Positions 49,172 through 58,088 are shown, counted from the first letter of the stretch. The stretch: 64,000 nucleotides of DNA from Cohnella nanjingensis (GCF_014212125.1 NZ_JACJVP010000030.1:124001-188000); one strand, 5' to 3'. The notes: generated from the sequence alone by a model not told the origin. Numbers and translations: made by a program.

Positions 49172-49657
49172 TTAATCCCCTACGATCCAAGCCTTCAAAG
49201 CCGTTTCGCTGATGCCGCTCTGCATAAAGCGGTAACGGGCGCCCGTCAATCGCTGCGCGCGATCAATGATTTGTCCGAGATGATACCCGGTATGCTCGAC
49301 CAAGTGATAAAGATCGTACATCTCGACCGTTTGGCATACGCAGAGCGCTTCATCAAACGCTTGGAACGTCTCTTCCACTTCCTTCAACAAAGTTTCTTTA
49401 TTGCACTCCCCCTCCGGAAACGTATTCTCGATCCCTTGCTCGAACTGAACGTTCGGGTCGCGATATCTTTGCGTGTTCCTGCGAATGTGCTCCAGCATGT
49501 GCTTGGCGATCCCCAAGATGCTGTTCAAGTCTGCAGACTCCTTTAGACGCAGCGTCCGTTCGTCCAGCGATTGCAGGCTTGTCGTCAGCTTGGGCAGGTA
49601 ATGATGGATCATCCGATGCTTGGATATCGTAATAAATTCACGCAGCGTTGCATCCAA
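49172..49657 (-). CDS. DinB family protein
   Basis: A 161-residue DinB_2-like four-helix bundle: HRMIHHYLPKLTTSLQSLD, AKHMLEHIRRNTQRY, YDLYHLVEHTGYHLGQIIDRAQRLTG. Conserved His positions fit a metal site. It starts 14 bases after the ribosome-site-bearing leader; 35 bases separate it from the cupin gene, so the two may be cotranscribed. Confidence 0.85.
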   Translation of the reverse strand: MDATLREFITISKHRMIHHYLPKLTTSLQSLDERTLRLKESADLNSILGIAKHMLEHIRRNTQRYRDPNVQFEQGIENTFPEGECNKETLLKEVEETFQAFDEALCVCQTVEMYDLYHLVEHTGYHLGQIIDRAQRLTGARYRFMQSGISETALKAWIVGD

Positions 49658-49687
49658 AGCAAGCGCACCTCCTGTAAGTTCTCGCTG

Positions 49688-49831
49688 TTATCGTTTCCTT
49701 AATTCGTGCAAAATTTGATCCAATTGGGCCGCGATCTTTTGATCGTTCTCCAATTTTTTCTTCAGCAGCGTATAGGTGCTTCCCGAACCGATCAACAGGA
49801 AGAACACGAAGATCGTCAACAAGATCAGCAT
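49688..49831 (-). CDS. Small membrane protein (47 residues)
   Basis: MLILLTIFVFFLLIGSG forms one membrane helix, followed by a charged coiled-coil-like helix (KKKLENDQKIAAQLDQIL). Found by reading the gap; the ribosome site is weak. Similar design to the 47-residue protein at 48062. Confidence 0.5.
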   Translation of the reverse strand: MLILLTIFVFFLLIGSGSTYTLLKKKLENDQKIAAQLDQILHELRKR

Positions 49832-49988
49832 CTACTTTTCCACACCCCTCGGTCGGATACCCAGCTCACCCACGAACACCGCATGTCCGAGTACATAGAC
49901 ATCCATTCGATCGTCCGCCTCGCGGCAACGAGCATTCCCTTCCTAGATTCAAATCTATATTCGCAAGGGTCATCCCGCGCCGCGCGTT

Positions 49989-50384
49989 TTAGCCATGAAT
50001 ACCGTAACTCCTCCTGGAGGCGGAAGCGTCGGCCAGCCACCTGACCAGATCGTTTTTGCTGATCAGAACCTCGTTATTCACTTGGATATACGGGAACATG
50101 ACGCCTTGATAAGAACCCGCATGAGACAATTGGGAGGCTTCCGTCGCGATAATGGTCTTAATCTGGTCTTCCGTCATATTCAAATAAATGGCCGCTTCGC
50201 TCACCGACAGGAGAAATTTATCGTTCTGATTACGCTCGCTTCCGTTGGCGGCGGAAACGGCTTCATGCCCGACGGGAGCCGACGGCTTCGCCTTCACCCC
50301 CTGTTGAATCATCCAACTGGATAGGACGAGGGAAGCCCCTATGACAAGGGAAGCCAGCAGGTTTGTCCAAGGATATGCCCGCAC
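49989..50384 (-). CDS. Membrane-anchored protein with excisionase-like HTH
   Basis: About 131 residues: an N-terminal membrane segment (NLLASLVIGASLVLSSWMI), a linker and a C-terminal MerR/excisionase-like winged helix (LLSVSEAAIYLNMTEDQIKTII...FPYIQVNNEVLISKNDLVRWL). GTG 50384 has AAAGGGGTG at 5-7 bases; ATG 50402 is the alternative. A membrane-bound putative DNA-binding protein; role unknown. Confidence 0.7.
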   Translation of the reverse strand: MRAYPWTNLLASLVIGASLVLSSWMIQQGVKAKPSAPVGHEAVSAANGSERNQNDKFLLSVSEAAIYLNMTEDQIKTIIATEASQLSHAGSYQGVMFPYIQVNNEVLISKNDLVRWLADASASRRSYGIHG

Positions 50385-50404
50385 CGGAACACCCCTTTGC
50401 ATCT

Positions 50405-50512
50405 TTATCTTTTTTTGGCGCGCTTAGCGGACCGATAAACGACGCCGATCAACGCAACGATAATTACAAGTACGACGATCTGGACCACTGCCGCTGAGAG
50501 ACTGAAGGACAT
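50405..50512 (-). CDS. Small membrane protein (35 residues)
   Basis: SAAVVQIVVLVIIVALIGVVY is one membrane helix with a basic tail (RSAKRAKKR). GGAGAGGAG precedes the ATG at good distance. Its stop lies 20 bases before the HTH-membrane gene. No family recognised. Confidence 0.55.
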   Translation of the reverse strand: MSFSLSAAVVQIVVLVIIVALIGVVYRSAKRAKKR

Positions 50513-50545
50513 CCGGCTTGCTCCTCTCCGAGCCAAATGGCGATA

Positions 50546-51082
50546 TTAGGCGTAAAATCTTCGAATCTCCTCTTCGTCCCAGATTTGGGCTTCGATATAT
50601 CGCTCAGGCCCTCCCTCCCCGTTCGCATTCCACGCTTGGGGGAACCCATAAGCTTCGATGACCGCGACGATCTCCTTCTTCGTATAAACTTGTCCGCGAT
50701 AGGGCTTTCGATCTTGAACCCGCATCGTAGGAAACAAGTCCCCGTAGGTGAAGCTAATCGCATCCTCGCGAATGTCGTCCCAGTCTAAGCGCAAAACGCA
50801 AGGATTCTCGTACCACGTCTTCAGCCAATCGCAAACGCCCAGTGTCATGTAATGCGGGTATGCGGTGCGAGGCTGGCCTCCTTTGGCGATGAACTGCGCT
50901 CTCGCTTGGGCCTCCAGTCCTCTTCGGATCGACATGTAGTCTTCGGATCGTCGGCTGGCGAAGGTCCGGCCTTCTTGCACGAGCTGCCTCGACAGAAGCG
51001 CCGCTTCATCGGCCGTTAATCCGGACAGGTTCCGAAATGGACCTCTGTTCGCATCGTAGTAATGGTACAGAGAATAGATCAT
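50546..51082 (-). CDS. Hypothetical protein
   Basis: A 178-residue soluble protein with no recognised family (YSLYHYYDANRGPFRNLSGLTADEA, SEDYMSIRRGLEA, YPHYMTLGVCDWLKTWYENP). Its ATG overlaps the stop of the upstream Nudix gene (ATGA), so it is surely translated after it. Confidence 0.65.
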   Translation of the reverse strand: MIYSLYHYYDANRGPFRNLSGLTADEAALLSRQLVQEGRTFASRRSEDYMSIRRGLEAQARAQFIAKGGQPRTAYPHYMTLGVCDWLKTWYENPCVLRLDWDDIREDAISFTYGDLFPTMRVQDRKPYRGQVYTKKEIVAVIEAYGFPQAWNANGEGGPERYIEAQIWDEEEIRRFYA

Positions 51083-51579
51083 GAACCATCCTCAAACGCT
51101 TCGGGGAGTTGAAATCTGGCGCGCTCCGATTCCGTCTGGAGAAAAATGTCCCTCGGATACGGGAGCGCAAGCGGCGGCGGCGCCGAAGACGGGAAATACC
51201 GGAGCTCGGCGGATTCGCCGTCGATCGCTTCGAGATGACCGCCGACTGCGGCGCATTCAAACATCAGGATGACATACTCGACCTGATTGCCGTCGGGATA
51301 CGTATATCGGAAGTCCTTCCCGCCGAACACGCCCGACAACCGCTCGGGGGTCACCCGCAACCCGGTCTCTTCCCACACTTCCCGCACGACCGCTTCGGCC
51401 GGCGTCTCTCCGGGTTCGATGGACCCGGCGGGCAGACTCCAGACGTCGCTATCCGCCGAAGGGCGCTGGAACAGGATGTCCCCTCGCGCATCACGGACGA
51501 TCGCAGCCACGCCGGGATTGAAGATCAATTGCGTTCCGATCTTCCGGCGCAACGATCGGTAATATTCAGACATCGGCAT
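51079..51579 (-). CDS. Nudix hydrolase
   Basis: A 166-residue MutT-like protein: LRRKIGTQLIFNPGVAAIVRD and the full Nudix box GSIEPGETPAEAVVREVWEETG. It matches GX5EX7REUXEEXGU exactly. Likely hydrolyses a nucleoside diphosphate derivative. Coupled by a 4-base overlap to the next gene. Confidence 0.92.
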   Translation of the reverse strand: MPMSEYYRSLRRKIGTQLIFNPGVAAIVRDARGDILFQRPSADSDVWSLPAGSIEPGETPAEAVVREVWEETGLRVTPERLSGVFGGKDFRYTYPDGNQVEYVILMFECAAVGGHLEAIDGESAELRYFPSSAPPPLALPYPRDIFLQTESERARFQLPEAFEDGS

Positions 51580-51599
51580 GCTGCGGCATCCCCTCTCCT

Positions 51600-52124
51600 C
51601 TAACGTCGATCATCGTGCCTCAGCGCCTTCACCAGATAGAGATTCAGATCGTCGTCCAGCCGTACCATCGTACCCGGCACAACCGGTTGTTGCTGATAGG
51701 CGACGCCGTATCCGTCCGGCAGATACCCTCTTCTGCAATAAATCCGCTGCGCGCTGCCGTAATCCCGATATAAGCCGACGCCGATTCCGATCTTGTCGTT
51801 CGTCTGGGATACATGCCGTTCAAACGCCTCCATCAGCCGATTCGCGATCCCCCGTCTTCGGTACGCCGGGAACACGTTCAAATCATTGATCTCGGGAATG
51901 CCTTGCTCCTTGAAATAACCATATTCCGAATGGGACAGCAGATGCGCGCATCCCGCGATCTCCTCTTCCTCTAGGGCAAATAGCGTTACCCGGCTCCCGC
52001 TTCGATTCTCTGCCAGGCATCGCGAATAGTAATCGTCCGGTCGATACATAGCGTGGCGGAGGAAAGCCGCTCTCCACGCCTCCGACTGCCCTTCCGTCTG
52101 AAGTTGTCGAATCTCGATCGTCAT
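51600..52124 (-). CDS. GNAT family N-acetyltransferase
   Basis: A 174-residue acetyltransferase: IEIRQLQTEGQSEAWRAAF, INDLNVFPAYRRRGIANRLMEAFE (loop RRRGIA), GSAQRIYCRRGYLPDG. Start overlaps the stop of the upstream lipoprotein gene (ATGA). Substrate unknown. Confidence 0.88.
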   Translation of the reverse strand: MTIEIRQLQTEGQSEAWRAAFLRHAMYRPDDYYSRCLAENRSGSRVTLFALEEEEIAGCAHLLSHSEYGYFKEQGIPEINDLNVFPAYRRRGIANRLMEAFERHVSQTNDKIGIGVGLYRDYGSAQRIYCRRGYLPDGYGVAYQQQPVVPGTMVRLDDDLNLYLVKALRHDDRR

Positions 52125-52336
52125 GCGGCGGCCTCCTCTCCGAAATCATCTCCGACTAGGTTCCCTGAATTCGCGCCAGTACCGTGCCTCCGTCCCGCAA
52201 TTCTGGGCTTGTTCGAATCGATCTCTTTGTTCGTAACTTCTAGGTAGGAAGTCGCGCTGGACACGGGTCCGTTACAGCCCGCCATCAGCGCGCCGAAAAC
52301 TGTACCGAGCGCAAGCAGACCGTATATCCGCTTCAA
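52121..52336 (-). CDS. Small hypothetical lipoprotein
   Basis: 71 residues: signal segment and lipobox LMAGC (Cys21), then a short unstructured tail. Overlaps the GNAT gene by 4 bases and begins right after the stop of the two-helix membrane gene, giving a tight three-gene unit. Confidence 0.6.
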   Translation of the reverse strand: MKRIYGLLALGTVFGALMAGCNGPVSSATSYLEVTNKEIDSNKPRIAGRRHGTGANSGNLVGDDFGEEAAA

Positions 52337-52337
52337 A

Positions 52338-52703
52338 TTATCCCTCCGTCCGATCGTCGTTCAGGCGCTTTTCTTCGCCCAGCTGCGCGCTTGCGTCCGC
52401 AAGCCTCGCGCGATCTTCCTTGTGCCAGGTCTCCAGGATCAGCCACAAGACGGCCACCAGTAGGGTGACGATCCCGATCGTGAAGAGCACTCTAGCAAAG
52501 TCGATCTGGTAAGTTACATGGAAACCGTTGATCGTATAGCTTCCTCTATTCAATTGGAACAAGAAGACATAGCGGTAATTGTTGATCTCCCGCTCCGGCC
52601 CCCACACTTCGTAACAGGGCACGAAGGCGACGCCCGCAAGGAAGACGACAATGGCATAAAGAATCAAGATGATGCTTTTCGAGCTGACACGTTTGTCTAG
52701 CAA
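52338..52703 (-). CDS. Hypothetical membrane protein
   Basis: A 121-residue protein with two membrane helices (SIILILYAIVVFLAGVAFV and VLFTIGIVTLLVAVLWLIL) enclosing an outside loop of about 35 residues, and a charged C-terminal tail. TTG start with GGAGGAGG upstream. No family recognised. Confidence 0.65.
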   Translation of the reverse strand: MLDKRVSSKSIILILYAIVVFLAGVAFVPCYEVWGPEREINNYRYVFLFQLNRGSYTINGFHVTYQIDFARVLFTIGIVTLLVAVLWLILETWHKEDRARLADASAQLGEEKRLNDDRTEG

Positions 52704-52889
52704 AGTATAGCCTCCTCCCGCTCCATTCGCCTACTTCCACACTTTACCATCCCTTCTCGCCGACGCCAAGACCGAAATGCGTTCCTTCATCCGAACGAAT
52801 GATGCGCATTTCAGGACTTCACGTATGGCCGACTATCCGTTAAAGTAGAGTGGCACAACGAATCACGGGCGACCGGAGGATCAAGGAAC

Positions 52890-54155
52890 ATGAACACGAA
52901 GACGACCTTGCACAGCCAAGTCAAGATAGAAGCGCGCTCCGACGGCAGTCTTTCCGCGCCATTGCCCATACCGTCCGTCGGCCTGTCACGGCGTCATCAT
53001 CTGATCTTCGCGGCGGCGACGCTGCTCTACTGGGTGACCATGTATATCTATGTCCCCATCTTGACTCCTTTCCTGGAGGACCGGGGTTTGCCGATGGGCA
53101 TGATCGGGTTCATCGTCGGGAGCTACGGCCTGACGCAGATGCTGATCCGGTTCCCGTTAGGGTTGTATTCGGATCGCTTGCAGCGGCGCAAGCCTTTCCT
53201 GTTCATCGGCATGCTGGCCGGTCTCGGGAGCTGCGTCTTGTTCCTGACGGCGGGAGGCTGGGCCGGTCCGCTGGCGGGGCGTCTCGTCGCGGGGATCTGC
53301 GCTTCCACTTGGGTTGCGTTCTCGGTGCTTTATGCGTCGTATTTCGCGCCGGATCAGTCGACCAAGGCGATGGGGAGCTTGAGCTTCCTCACGGTGACCG
53401 GGCAGTTGACCGGCATGACGGCGAGCGGCTATCTGGCATCGCAGGGCGGGTGGAACGCCGCGTTCGCGACGGGCATCGGGGTTGCGGCGGTCGGCGCGTT
53501 GATGACCTTGTTCGTACACGAGCCGAAGACCGCGATCCCGGCGCATGCCAAAAAGGGGGACGATGTCCCCCCGCGCAGCTGGATTCAGCTGCTCCGTGAA
53601 TCCCCGCTATTAATCGAAGTCTCGCTGCTGTCGATCCTCGCGCACTGTATCCTCTTCATCACGATGTTCGGCTTCACGCCGCTGCAAGCGGTGAAGCTGG
53701 GCGCCAGCGAAGCGCAGCTGACCTGGCTGGTCATCGCCTTCATGGTGCCGCACGCGCTGGTCTCTCTCTGGACTGGGCGCTACATCGCGCCGCGGTTCGG
53801 CATTCGGCCGGTCATCATCGCCGGCTTCCTCCTGGCGGCCGTTTGCACGGCGGCCATCTCGTACAGCGGTTCGCTCCCGGGATTGCTCCTGACCCAGATG
53901 TTCAACGGGATCGGGCAGGCGCTCTACTTTCCGCTCCTGCTCGGGCTGGCCATCCGCGACATCCCGCCCCGGGAACGGGCGACGGCCATGGGATTCTATC
54001 AATCCATGTATTCGATCGGCATGTTCGCGGGCCCTTACCTAGCCGGATGGCTGAACGGCAGCGGCGGACTTCGGGCCGGGTTCGCCTTCGGCGCCGCCAT
54101 CGGCCTCATCGGCGCGGCGATCACGGGAATTCGGGCGCGGTACTACCGCGTCTAG
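52890..54155 (+). CDS. Major facilitator superfamily transporter
   Basis: A 421-residue MFS permease with about 12 helices. The loop 2-3 signature LGLYSDRLQRRKPF (G-x3-D-R-x-G/RR type) and the matching loop WTGRYIAPRFGIRP in the second half are visible. GGAGG precedes the ATG. It ends overlapping the convergent ECF gene by 4 bases (TCTAGA). Substrate unknown; drug efflux is possible. Confidence 0.88.
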   Translation: MNTKTTLHSQVKIEARSDGSLSAPLPIPSVGLSRRHHLIFAAATLLYWVTMYIYVPILTPFLEDRGLPMGMIGFIVGSYGLTQMLIRFPLGLYSDRLQRRKPFLFIGMLAGLGSCVLFLTAGGWAGPLAGRLVAGICASTWVAFSVLYASYFAPDQSTKAMGSLSFLTVTGQLTGMTASGYLASQGGWNAAFATGIGVAAVGALMTLFVHEPKTAIPAHAKKGDDVPPRSWIQLLRESPLLIEVSLLSILAHCILFITMFGFTPLQAVKLGASEAQLTWLVIAFMVPHALVSLWTGRYIAPRFGIRPVIIAGFLLAAVCTAAISYSGSLPGLLLTQMFNGIGQALYFPLLLGLAIRDIPPRERATAMGFYQSMYSIGMFAGPYLAGWLNGSGGLRAGFAFGAAIGLIGAAITGIRARYYRV

Positions 54156-55933
54156 AACCACCCCAGCCGTCCGCCGAGCACGAGCCCGCCGCATATGCCG
54201 CATACGATCAGGAACAGGAGAACGTCTCCTCCGCCCCAGCGGAGCCGCTCCGCCGACGTCGGATGCGGCTCTTGGCCGACGCCGCGGCTCTCTAGCGCCA
54301 GCGAGACTTGGTCGCCCATTCGGAACAGGGCGAGCAGGAACGGAATCGCCGTATTTTTCAGACGCCTGGCCATCGCGGCAGGCGTCTTGGCGTTCTCCTT
54401 GCCGCGGGCGATCGCGATTCGCGCGAACCGCTCCCATTCTCCCAGCAGCTGCGGGATGAACCGGAGCATCAGCGTGACGGTGAGCACCGCCTGCTGACTG
54501 CGGCGTCCCATACGGCCGCGGAAGGCCAAGAGCTGCTCCAGCGATCGCCGGAGGCGAAGCGGCGGGATCGCGAGCGGCAAACCCAGACCGAGCAGCAGCA
54601 CCAGCCAAGTACGGGCGAACGCGCGCAAGGTCGCAAGGAAGGCGTCCATATGCCACCAGCCGTCGCCCCCGCTCCCCGTCAATCCTGCCAGCACGGCAGC
54701 CGATGCCGTGAACGAGGCGAATCCGATCAACGTCCCGCGCCAGCGCCGGAGCGGTATACGTCCCAACCACACTGCGGCAATCGTGACCAACGCCCCCCAA
54801 GCCAACCCGGCCCAGGATTGAATCGCGAACAGTACCCCCGACAAGAGAATATAGCTTAACCACACGGACCGCGGGTCAAACCGCATCAGCGGGTGCCTCG
54901 CCGAGCTTTGAATCGGAGGCGCGGCGGGCATGTCCGATACGGACGTCCCGCCGTCGCTCGATTCCGTGTTCGCGAACACGTTAAGATGGGGGATCTCCGC
55001 TTCGACTGCGCTGAAAGGATCGCGATCTCGGGACGAAGCCCCCGCTTCCCGGCCGCTGCCGAGTCGCGCAGCCAGCAGCCGCGGATCGAGCGCCTGCCCG
55101 GCCGACAGCCCGAGTCTCCATCCGGCATGCGCGGCGTGGAACCACAACGGAATATCCATGCCCGCTTCGAGCCACCAAGAGGGGCGTGCGAGCAACTGTT
55201 CCGTCGTGCACATCCGAATGCCGCCGGCAGCATCCATAAGCAGCACCATATCGGCTAACGGCAGCGCCCAATCGCTGTCGTGCGAGACGAGCAGCACGCC
55301 TCTGCCCTGCGCCTTCTCCGCCGAGAGCTGCGCGGCCAGCAACGCATGCGCATGCGCATCGAGCCCGGCCGTAGGCTCATCCAGCAGCAGCCATGGGGCA
55401 GGTGCCGCGAACGCGCAAGCCAGCGCCGCCCGGCGCCGCTCGCCGCCGCTGAGCAGATAGGGATCCCGGCCCAGCCAGGACCGGTCCCATCCCACCGCGC
55501 GGACCGCAGCTTCCATCCGAGCCTCGACTTCTTGCTCCGTAGCGCCGAACGGCGCCAATACGTAGCGCAGCTCTCCCTCCACCGTCCGCGCGAAGAGCTG
55601 CTCCTCCGGCGACTGGCACGCATAGCTGTAACAGCGCAGCGCTTCCGTCCGCAAGCGCGGACGCCTGCCCCCGCGTGACTGCCACAGCGGCTGTTCGCCA
55701 TAGGCGATGGCTGCGCCCTGCGGATCGCGCAGGCCGGCGACGGTCTCCAGCAGTCGGGTCTTGCCGGCGCCGTTCGGACCGAGCAGGACCGTGATGGTGC
55801 CGGCGCGGAGCGTCATCGAAGCCTCTGGCCGCGCGACGGCCTCCTCTTCCTGCCGCAGCCGGTTCGCGAACCGTTGCAGATGCAGTTCCGCGCCGGGACC
55901 GACGGACGACGAGCCGATGATGACTTTATCCAC
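54152..55933 (-). CDS. ECF transporter: ATPase fused to transmembrane T component
   Basis: A 593-residue fusion. Residues 1-270 are an ABC ATPase: Walker A GPNGAGKT (52-59), signature LLSGGERRRAALA, Walker B WLLLDEPTAGLD, and a later His switch LVSHDSD. After an ~80-residue linker, residues 350-593 form an EcfT with about five membrane helices and the two Ala-Arg-Gly coupling motifs IARG (about 507-510) and ESRG (about 547-550). Partner ATPase is upstream, overlapping by 8 bases; the S component BioY is divergent. Dedicated biotin uptake (BioMNY-like) is inferred. GTG start. Confidence 0.9.
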   Translation of the reverse strand: MDKVIIGSSSVGPGAELHLQRFANRLRQEEEAVARPEASMTLRAGTITVLLGPNGAGKTRLLETVAGLRDPQGAAIAYGEQPLWQSRGGRRPRLRTEALRCYSYACQSPEEQLFARTVEGELRYVLAPFGATEQEVEARMEAAVRAVGWDRSWLGRDPYLLSGGERRRAALACAFAAPAPWLLLDEPTAGLDAHAHALLAAQLSAEKAQGRGVLLVSHDSDWALPLADMVLLMDAAGGIRMCTTEQLLARPSWWLEAGMDIPLWFHAAHAGWRLGLSAGQALDPRLLAARLGSGREAGASSRDRDPFSAVEAEIPHLNVFANTESSDGGTSVSDMPAAPPIQSSARHPLMRFDPRSVWLSYILLSGVLFAIQSWAGLAWGALVTIAAVWLGRIPLRRWRGTLIGFASFTASAAVLAGLTGSGGDGWWHMDAFLATLRAFARTWLVLLLGLGLPLAIPPLRLRRSLEQLLAFRGRMGRRSQQAVLTVTLMLRFIPQLLGEWERFARIAIARGKENAKTPAAMARRLKNTAIPFLLALFRMGDQVSLALESRGVGQEPHPTSAERLRWGGGDVLLFLIVCGICGGLVLGGRLGWF

Positions 55934-56816
55934 GACTGTATGACCGCCTCTCCGATGCTTTCATGTCCTGGCCTAACCATTCGATGCGCTGCCATTCGTC
56001 CGGCGTCATCGGCAGCGGACTCTGAATCCGGCCTAGCCGATGCAGCTCGAACGCTAGCGCCGCCAGATACGGCAGCCGCAGCCCGACGCGCTCGCACGCC
56101 GAATCCGCCCGGCTCGGCCGCGCTTCGTCCGTCCCGTACAGGAACTGCCTGCCGGTGCCGTCGAACGCGATCCGCCCTTCCTGCATCGCGATGACGCGCG
56201 CTTGCGGCGCCAGCTCGTCCAGCCGCTGCGTGACCCAGACGATCGCCGTTCCCGCCGCATGCAGGCGCTCCGCCGCTTCGCGCACCCGTCCTCTCGCCGC
56301 TTCATCCAGCATCGAGGTCGCTTCGTCCAGCACCAGCAGCGGCGCCTCGCCCGCCGTGGCGGCGGCGACCGCCGCCAGCTGCCGCTGTCCGCCGGACAGC
56401 CGTTCCCACGGCTCGTCCGCGACGGCGAACAGCCCGACCGCGCGCAGCATCTCCTCCGCCGCCGGCATAATCCGCGCGGACGGCATCGCCCGCCACTCGA
56501 GGGCGAAGACGAGTTCCTCGCGCGGGGTGCCGCCGAACAGCTGGGCATCCGGCTGCTGCATGACGTACGGCGCCGGACGATCCCCGGCGAAGCCGCGTTC
56601 GTATCCGCCGGCCGCGCCCTCCTGGACGAGTCCGGCCAACAATTGCGCCAGCGTAGACTTCCCGCTGCCGTTCGTGCCGACGACATTCAGCCACTCGCCG
56701 GGCGCGAGCGCGATCGTGACCTCCGCCAGCCGCGGGACGGCTTGATTTTCGGGCGCCTGCGCGTATACGGATAGATTCGTAAAGCGCAGCGATTCTCGGT
56801 TCTCCGACATTCGCAT
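55926..56816 (-). CDS. ECF transporter ATPase (EcfA/BioM-like)
   Basis: A 296-residue ATPase: Walker A GTNGSGKST (47-55), Q-loop QQPDAQLFGG, signature RLSGGQRQLAAVA, Walker B LLVLDEATSMLD, H-loop replaced by WVTQRLDEL, where Gln stands at the usual His position. That missing His is unusual; the partner ATPase has it. First gene of the divergent unit, with a BirA-type operator upstream. Confidence 0.9.
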   Translation of the reverse strand: MRMSENRESLRFTNLSVYAQAPENQAVPRLAEVTIALAPGEWLNVVGTNGSGKSTLAQLLAGLVQEGAAGGYERGFAGDRPAPYVMQQPDAQLFGGTPREELVFALEWRAMPSARIMPAAEEMLRAVGLFAVADEPWERLSGGQRQLAAVAAATAGEAPLLVLDEATSMLDEAARGRVREAAERLHAAGTAIVWVTQRLDELAPQARVIAMQEGRIAFDGTGRQFLYGTDEARPSRADSACERVGLRLPYLAALAFELHRLGRIQSPLPMTPDEWQRIEWLGQDMKASERRSYSRG

Positions 56817-56862
56817 CCATTTTCCCTCTTCCCAATCGGTTCATCCCATGGTAAAATCCGAA

Positions 56863-56895
56863 TTGTTAACCAACACCACAATACAAGGTTAACAT
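56863..56895. promoter_or_regulatory. BirA (biotin repressor) operator
   Basis: TTGTTAACC (56863-56871), 15 bases, GGTTAACAT (56887-56895). This is the classic Gram-positive BirA pattern TTGTTAAC-N14/15-GTTAACAA. It lies between the divergent ECF ATPase and bioY genes and can control both. Confidence 0.92.
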
Positions 56896-56913
56896 TTGAA
56901 AGGAGTTTTGACA

Positions 56914-57618
56914 ATGACTTCGCCATCGTCTTCGAATTCAAGCGCAGCATCGCATTCTTCAAACGGAACGACGCCTCTAACCCCCGCCGCCTCGGCGGCG
57001 CCGGACGGACGTACGACGATCGGCCCGCTGGCTCCCTCGCGCGCTTCCTCGGGTTGGATTCGCTCCACCGTGTATACCGCGCTCTTCGCGGCGCTATTCG
57101 TCGCCTTCAGCGCCATCCAGCTGCCGCTCGGCTTCACCAGCGTCCCGATTACGCTCCAGGCGCTGGCCGTCATGCTCGCCGGCGGACTGCTCGGCGCACG
57201 ATACGGCTTCTGGAGCATCGCCATCGTCGTTCTGCTCACGACCGCGGGCCTGCCGCTTCTGAGCGGGCACGGCGGGCTCGCCACGGTGTTCGGATTCACG
57301 GGCGGCTTCATCTGGATGTTCCCTTTCGAAGCGCTCCTCATCGGCTGGGTGAGCGATCGGCTGTTCCGGGACGGCAAACGCTTCGGCCCGGTCCAGTATG
57401 CGCTGCTGTTCGCCGGCATCTTCGTCTTCGGCATCGTATTGGCGTACATAGGCGGCGTACCGTGGTATGCATACAAGGCCGAGCTGTCCGTCCACGCCGC
57501 CATGATCGGCGCTTGCTACCCGTTCCTGCCGGGGGACATCCTGAAGGGCATCGTCGCGACGCTCGCGATCGGCGCGCTTCGCCCGGTCGTGCCCGGCTTC
57601 CGCAGAATCCGGCGATAG
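56914..57618 (+). CDS. bioY: Biotin transporter BioY (ECF S component)
   Basis: A 234-residue protein; residues ~50-234 form the six-helix biotin-binding S component with AALFVAFSAIQLPLGFTSVPITLQ, GARYGFWSIAIVVLL and GGFIWMFPFEALLIG. The N-terminal ~45 residues are Ser/Ala/Pro-rich and unusual for the family. AAAGGAG precedes ATG 56914. Controlled by the adjacent BirA site. ATPases and T component come from the divergent genes. Confidence 0.94.
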   Translation: MTSPSSSNSSAASHSSNGTTPLTPAASAAPDGRTTIGPLAPSRASSGWIRSTVYTALFAALFVAFSAIQLPLGFTSVPITLQALAVMLAGGLLGARYGFWSIAIVVLLTTAGLPLLSGHGGLATVFGFTGGFIWMFPFEALLIGWVSDRLFRDGKRFGPVQYALLFAGIFVFGIVLAYIGGVPWYAYKAELSVHAAMIGACYPFLPGDILKGIVATLAIGALRPVVPGFRRIRR

Positions 57619-57645
57619 CCTCGGGGATACAAGATACACTGAACA

Positions 57646-57675
57646 AAAGAGATGACCCCAGGGTCATCTCTTTTT
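57646..57675. terminator. Bidirectional terminator after bioY
   Basis: AAAAGAGATGACCC / GGGTCATCTCTTTTT stem with a 2-3-base loop and T/A runs on both sides, between convergent bioY and the hypothetical gene at 57702. Confidence 0.88.
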
Positions 57676-57701
57676 GCTGCGCTCCCGCTCCGGTCTTTCC
57701 C

Positions 57702-58088
57702 TTAGAAAGCGGTCATCCCGCCGTAGCGCGCCAGTTCCTCGATCAGCTTGCGGTGAATCGGGATGCGGAACTCCATCGGACCCGTCCGATGGACGCCGCC
57801 GCGATGATGCACGACGACTTCCTTGGCGTATATCGCATAGTAGGAGCTGCCCGTGGCGATCGAGCCGAACGACCATTCGCCGCCTCTGCTTCCGCCGGCG
57901 GCCGGTCTGCCGCTCTTCACGCTCTCGCAAGGAACGACGCTGATCATATTTTCGAACAGGATGTAATAATTCATATGCGGCTTCTGCACGACGAGCTCGC
58001 GGGTGGAGAGCGTTAATCCGAAGGGACCTTTCTTGTGGGACACCTTCAGCTCGCCCGTCAACCCCTTGATCTGCATGAAGTCGGCCAT
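57702..58088 (-). CDS. Hypothetical protein
   Basis: A 128-residue beta-rich soluble protein with no recognised family (MQIKGLTGELKVSHKKGPFGLTLSTRELVV, YYILFENMISVVP, YYAIYAKEVVVHHRGG). A PH-like fold is conceivable from the strand pattern but not supported by a motif. GGAGAGGAGG ribosome site. Confidence 0.65.
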   Translation of the reverse strand: MADFMQIKGLTGELKVSHKKGPFGLTLSTRELVVQKPHMNYYILFENMISVVPCESVKSGRPAAGGSRGGEWSFGSIATGSSYYAIYAKEVVVHHRGGVHRTGPMEFRIPIHRKLIEELARYGGMTAF

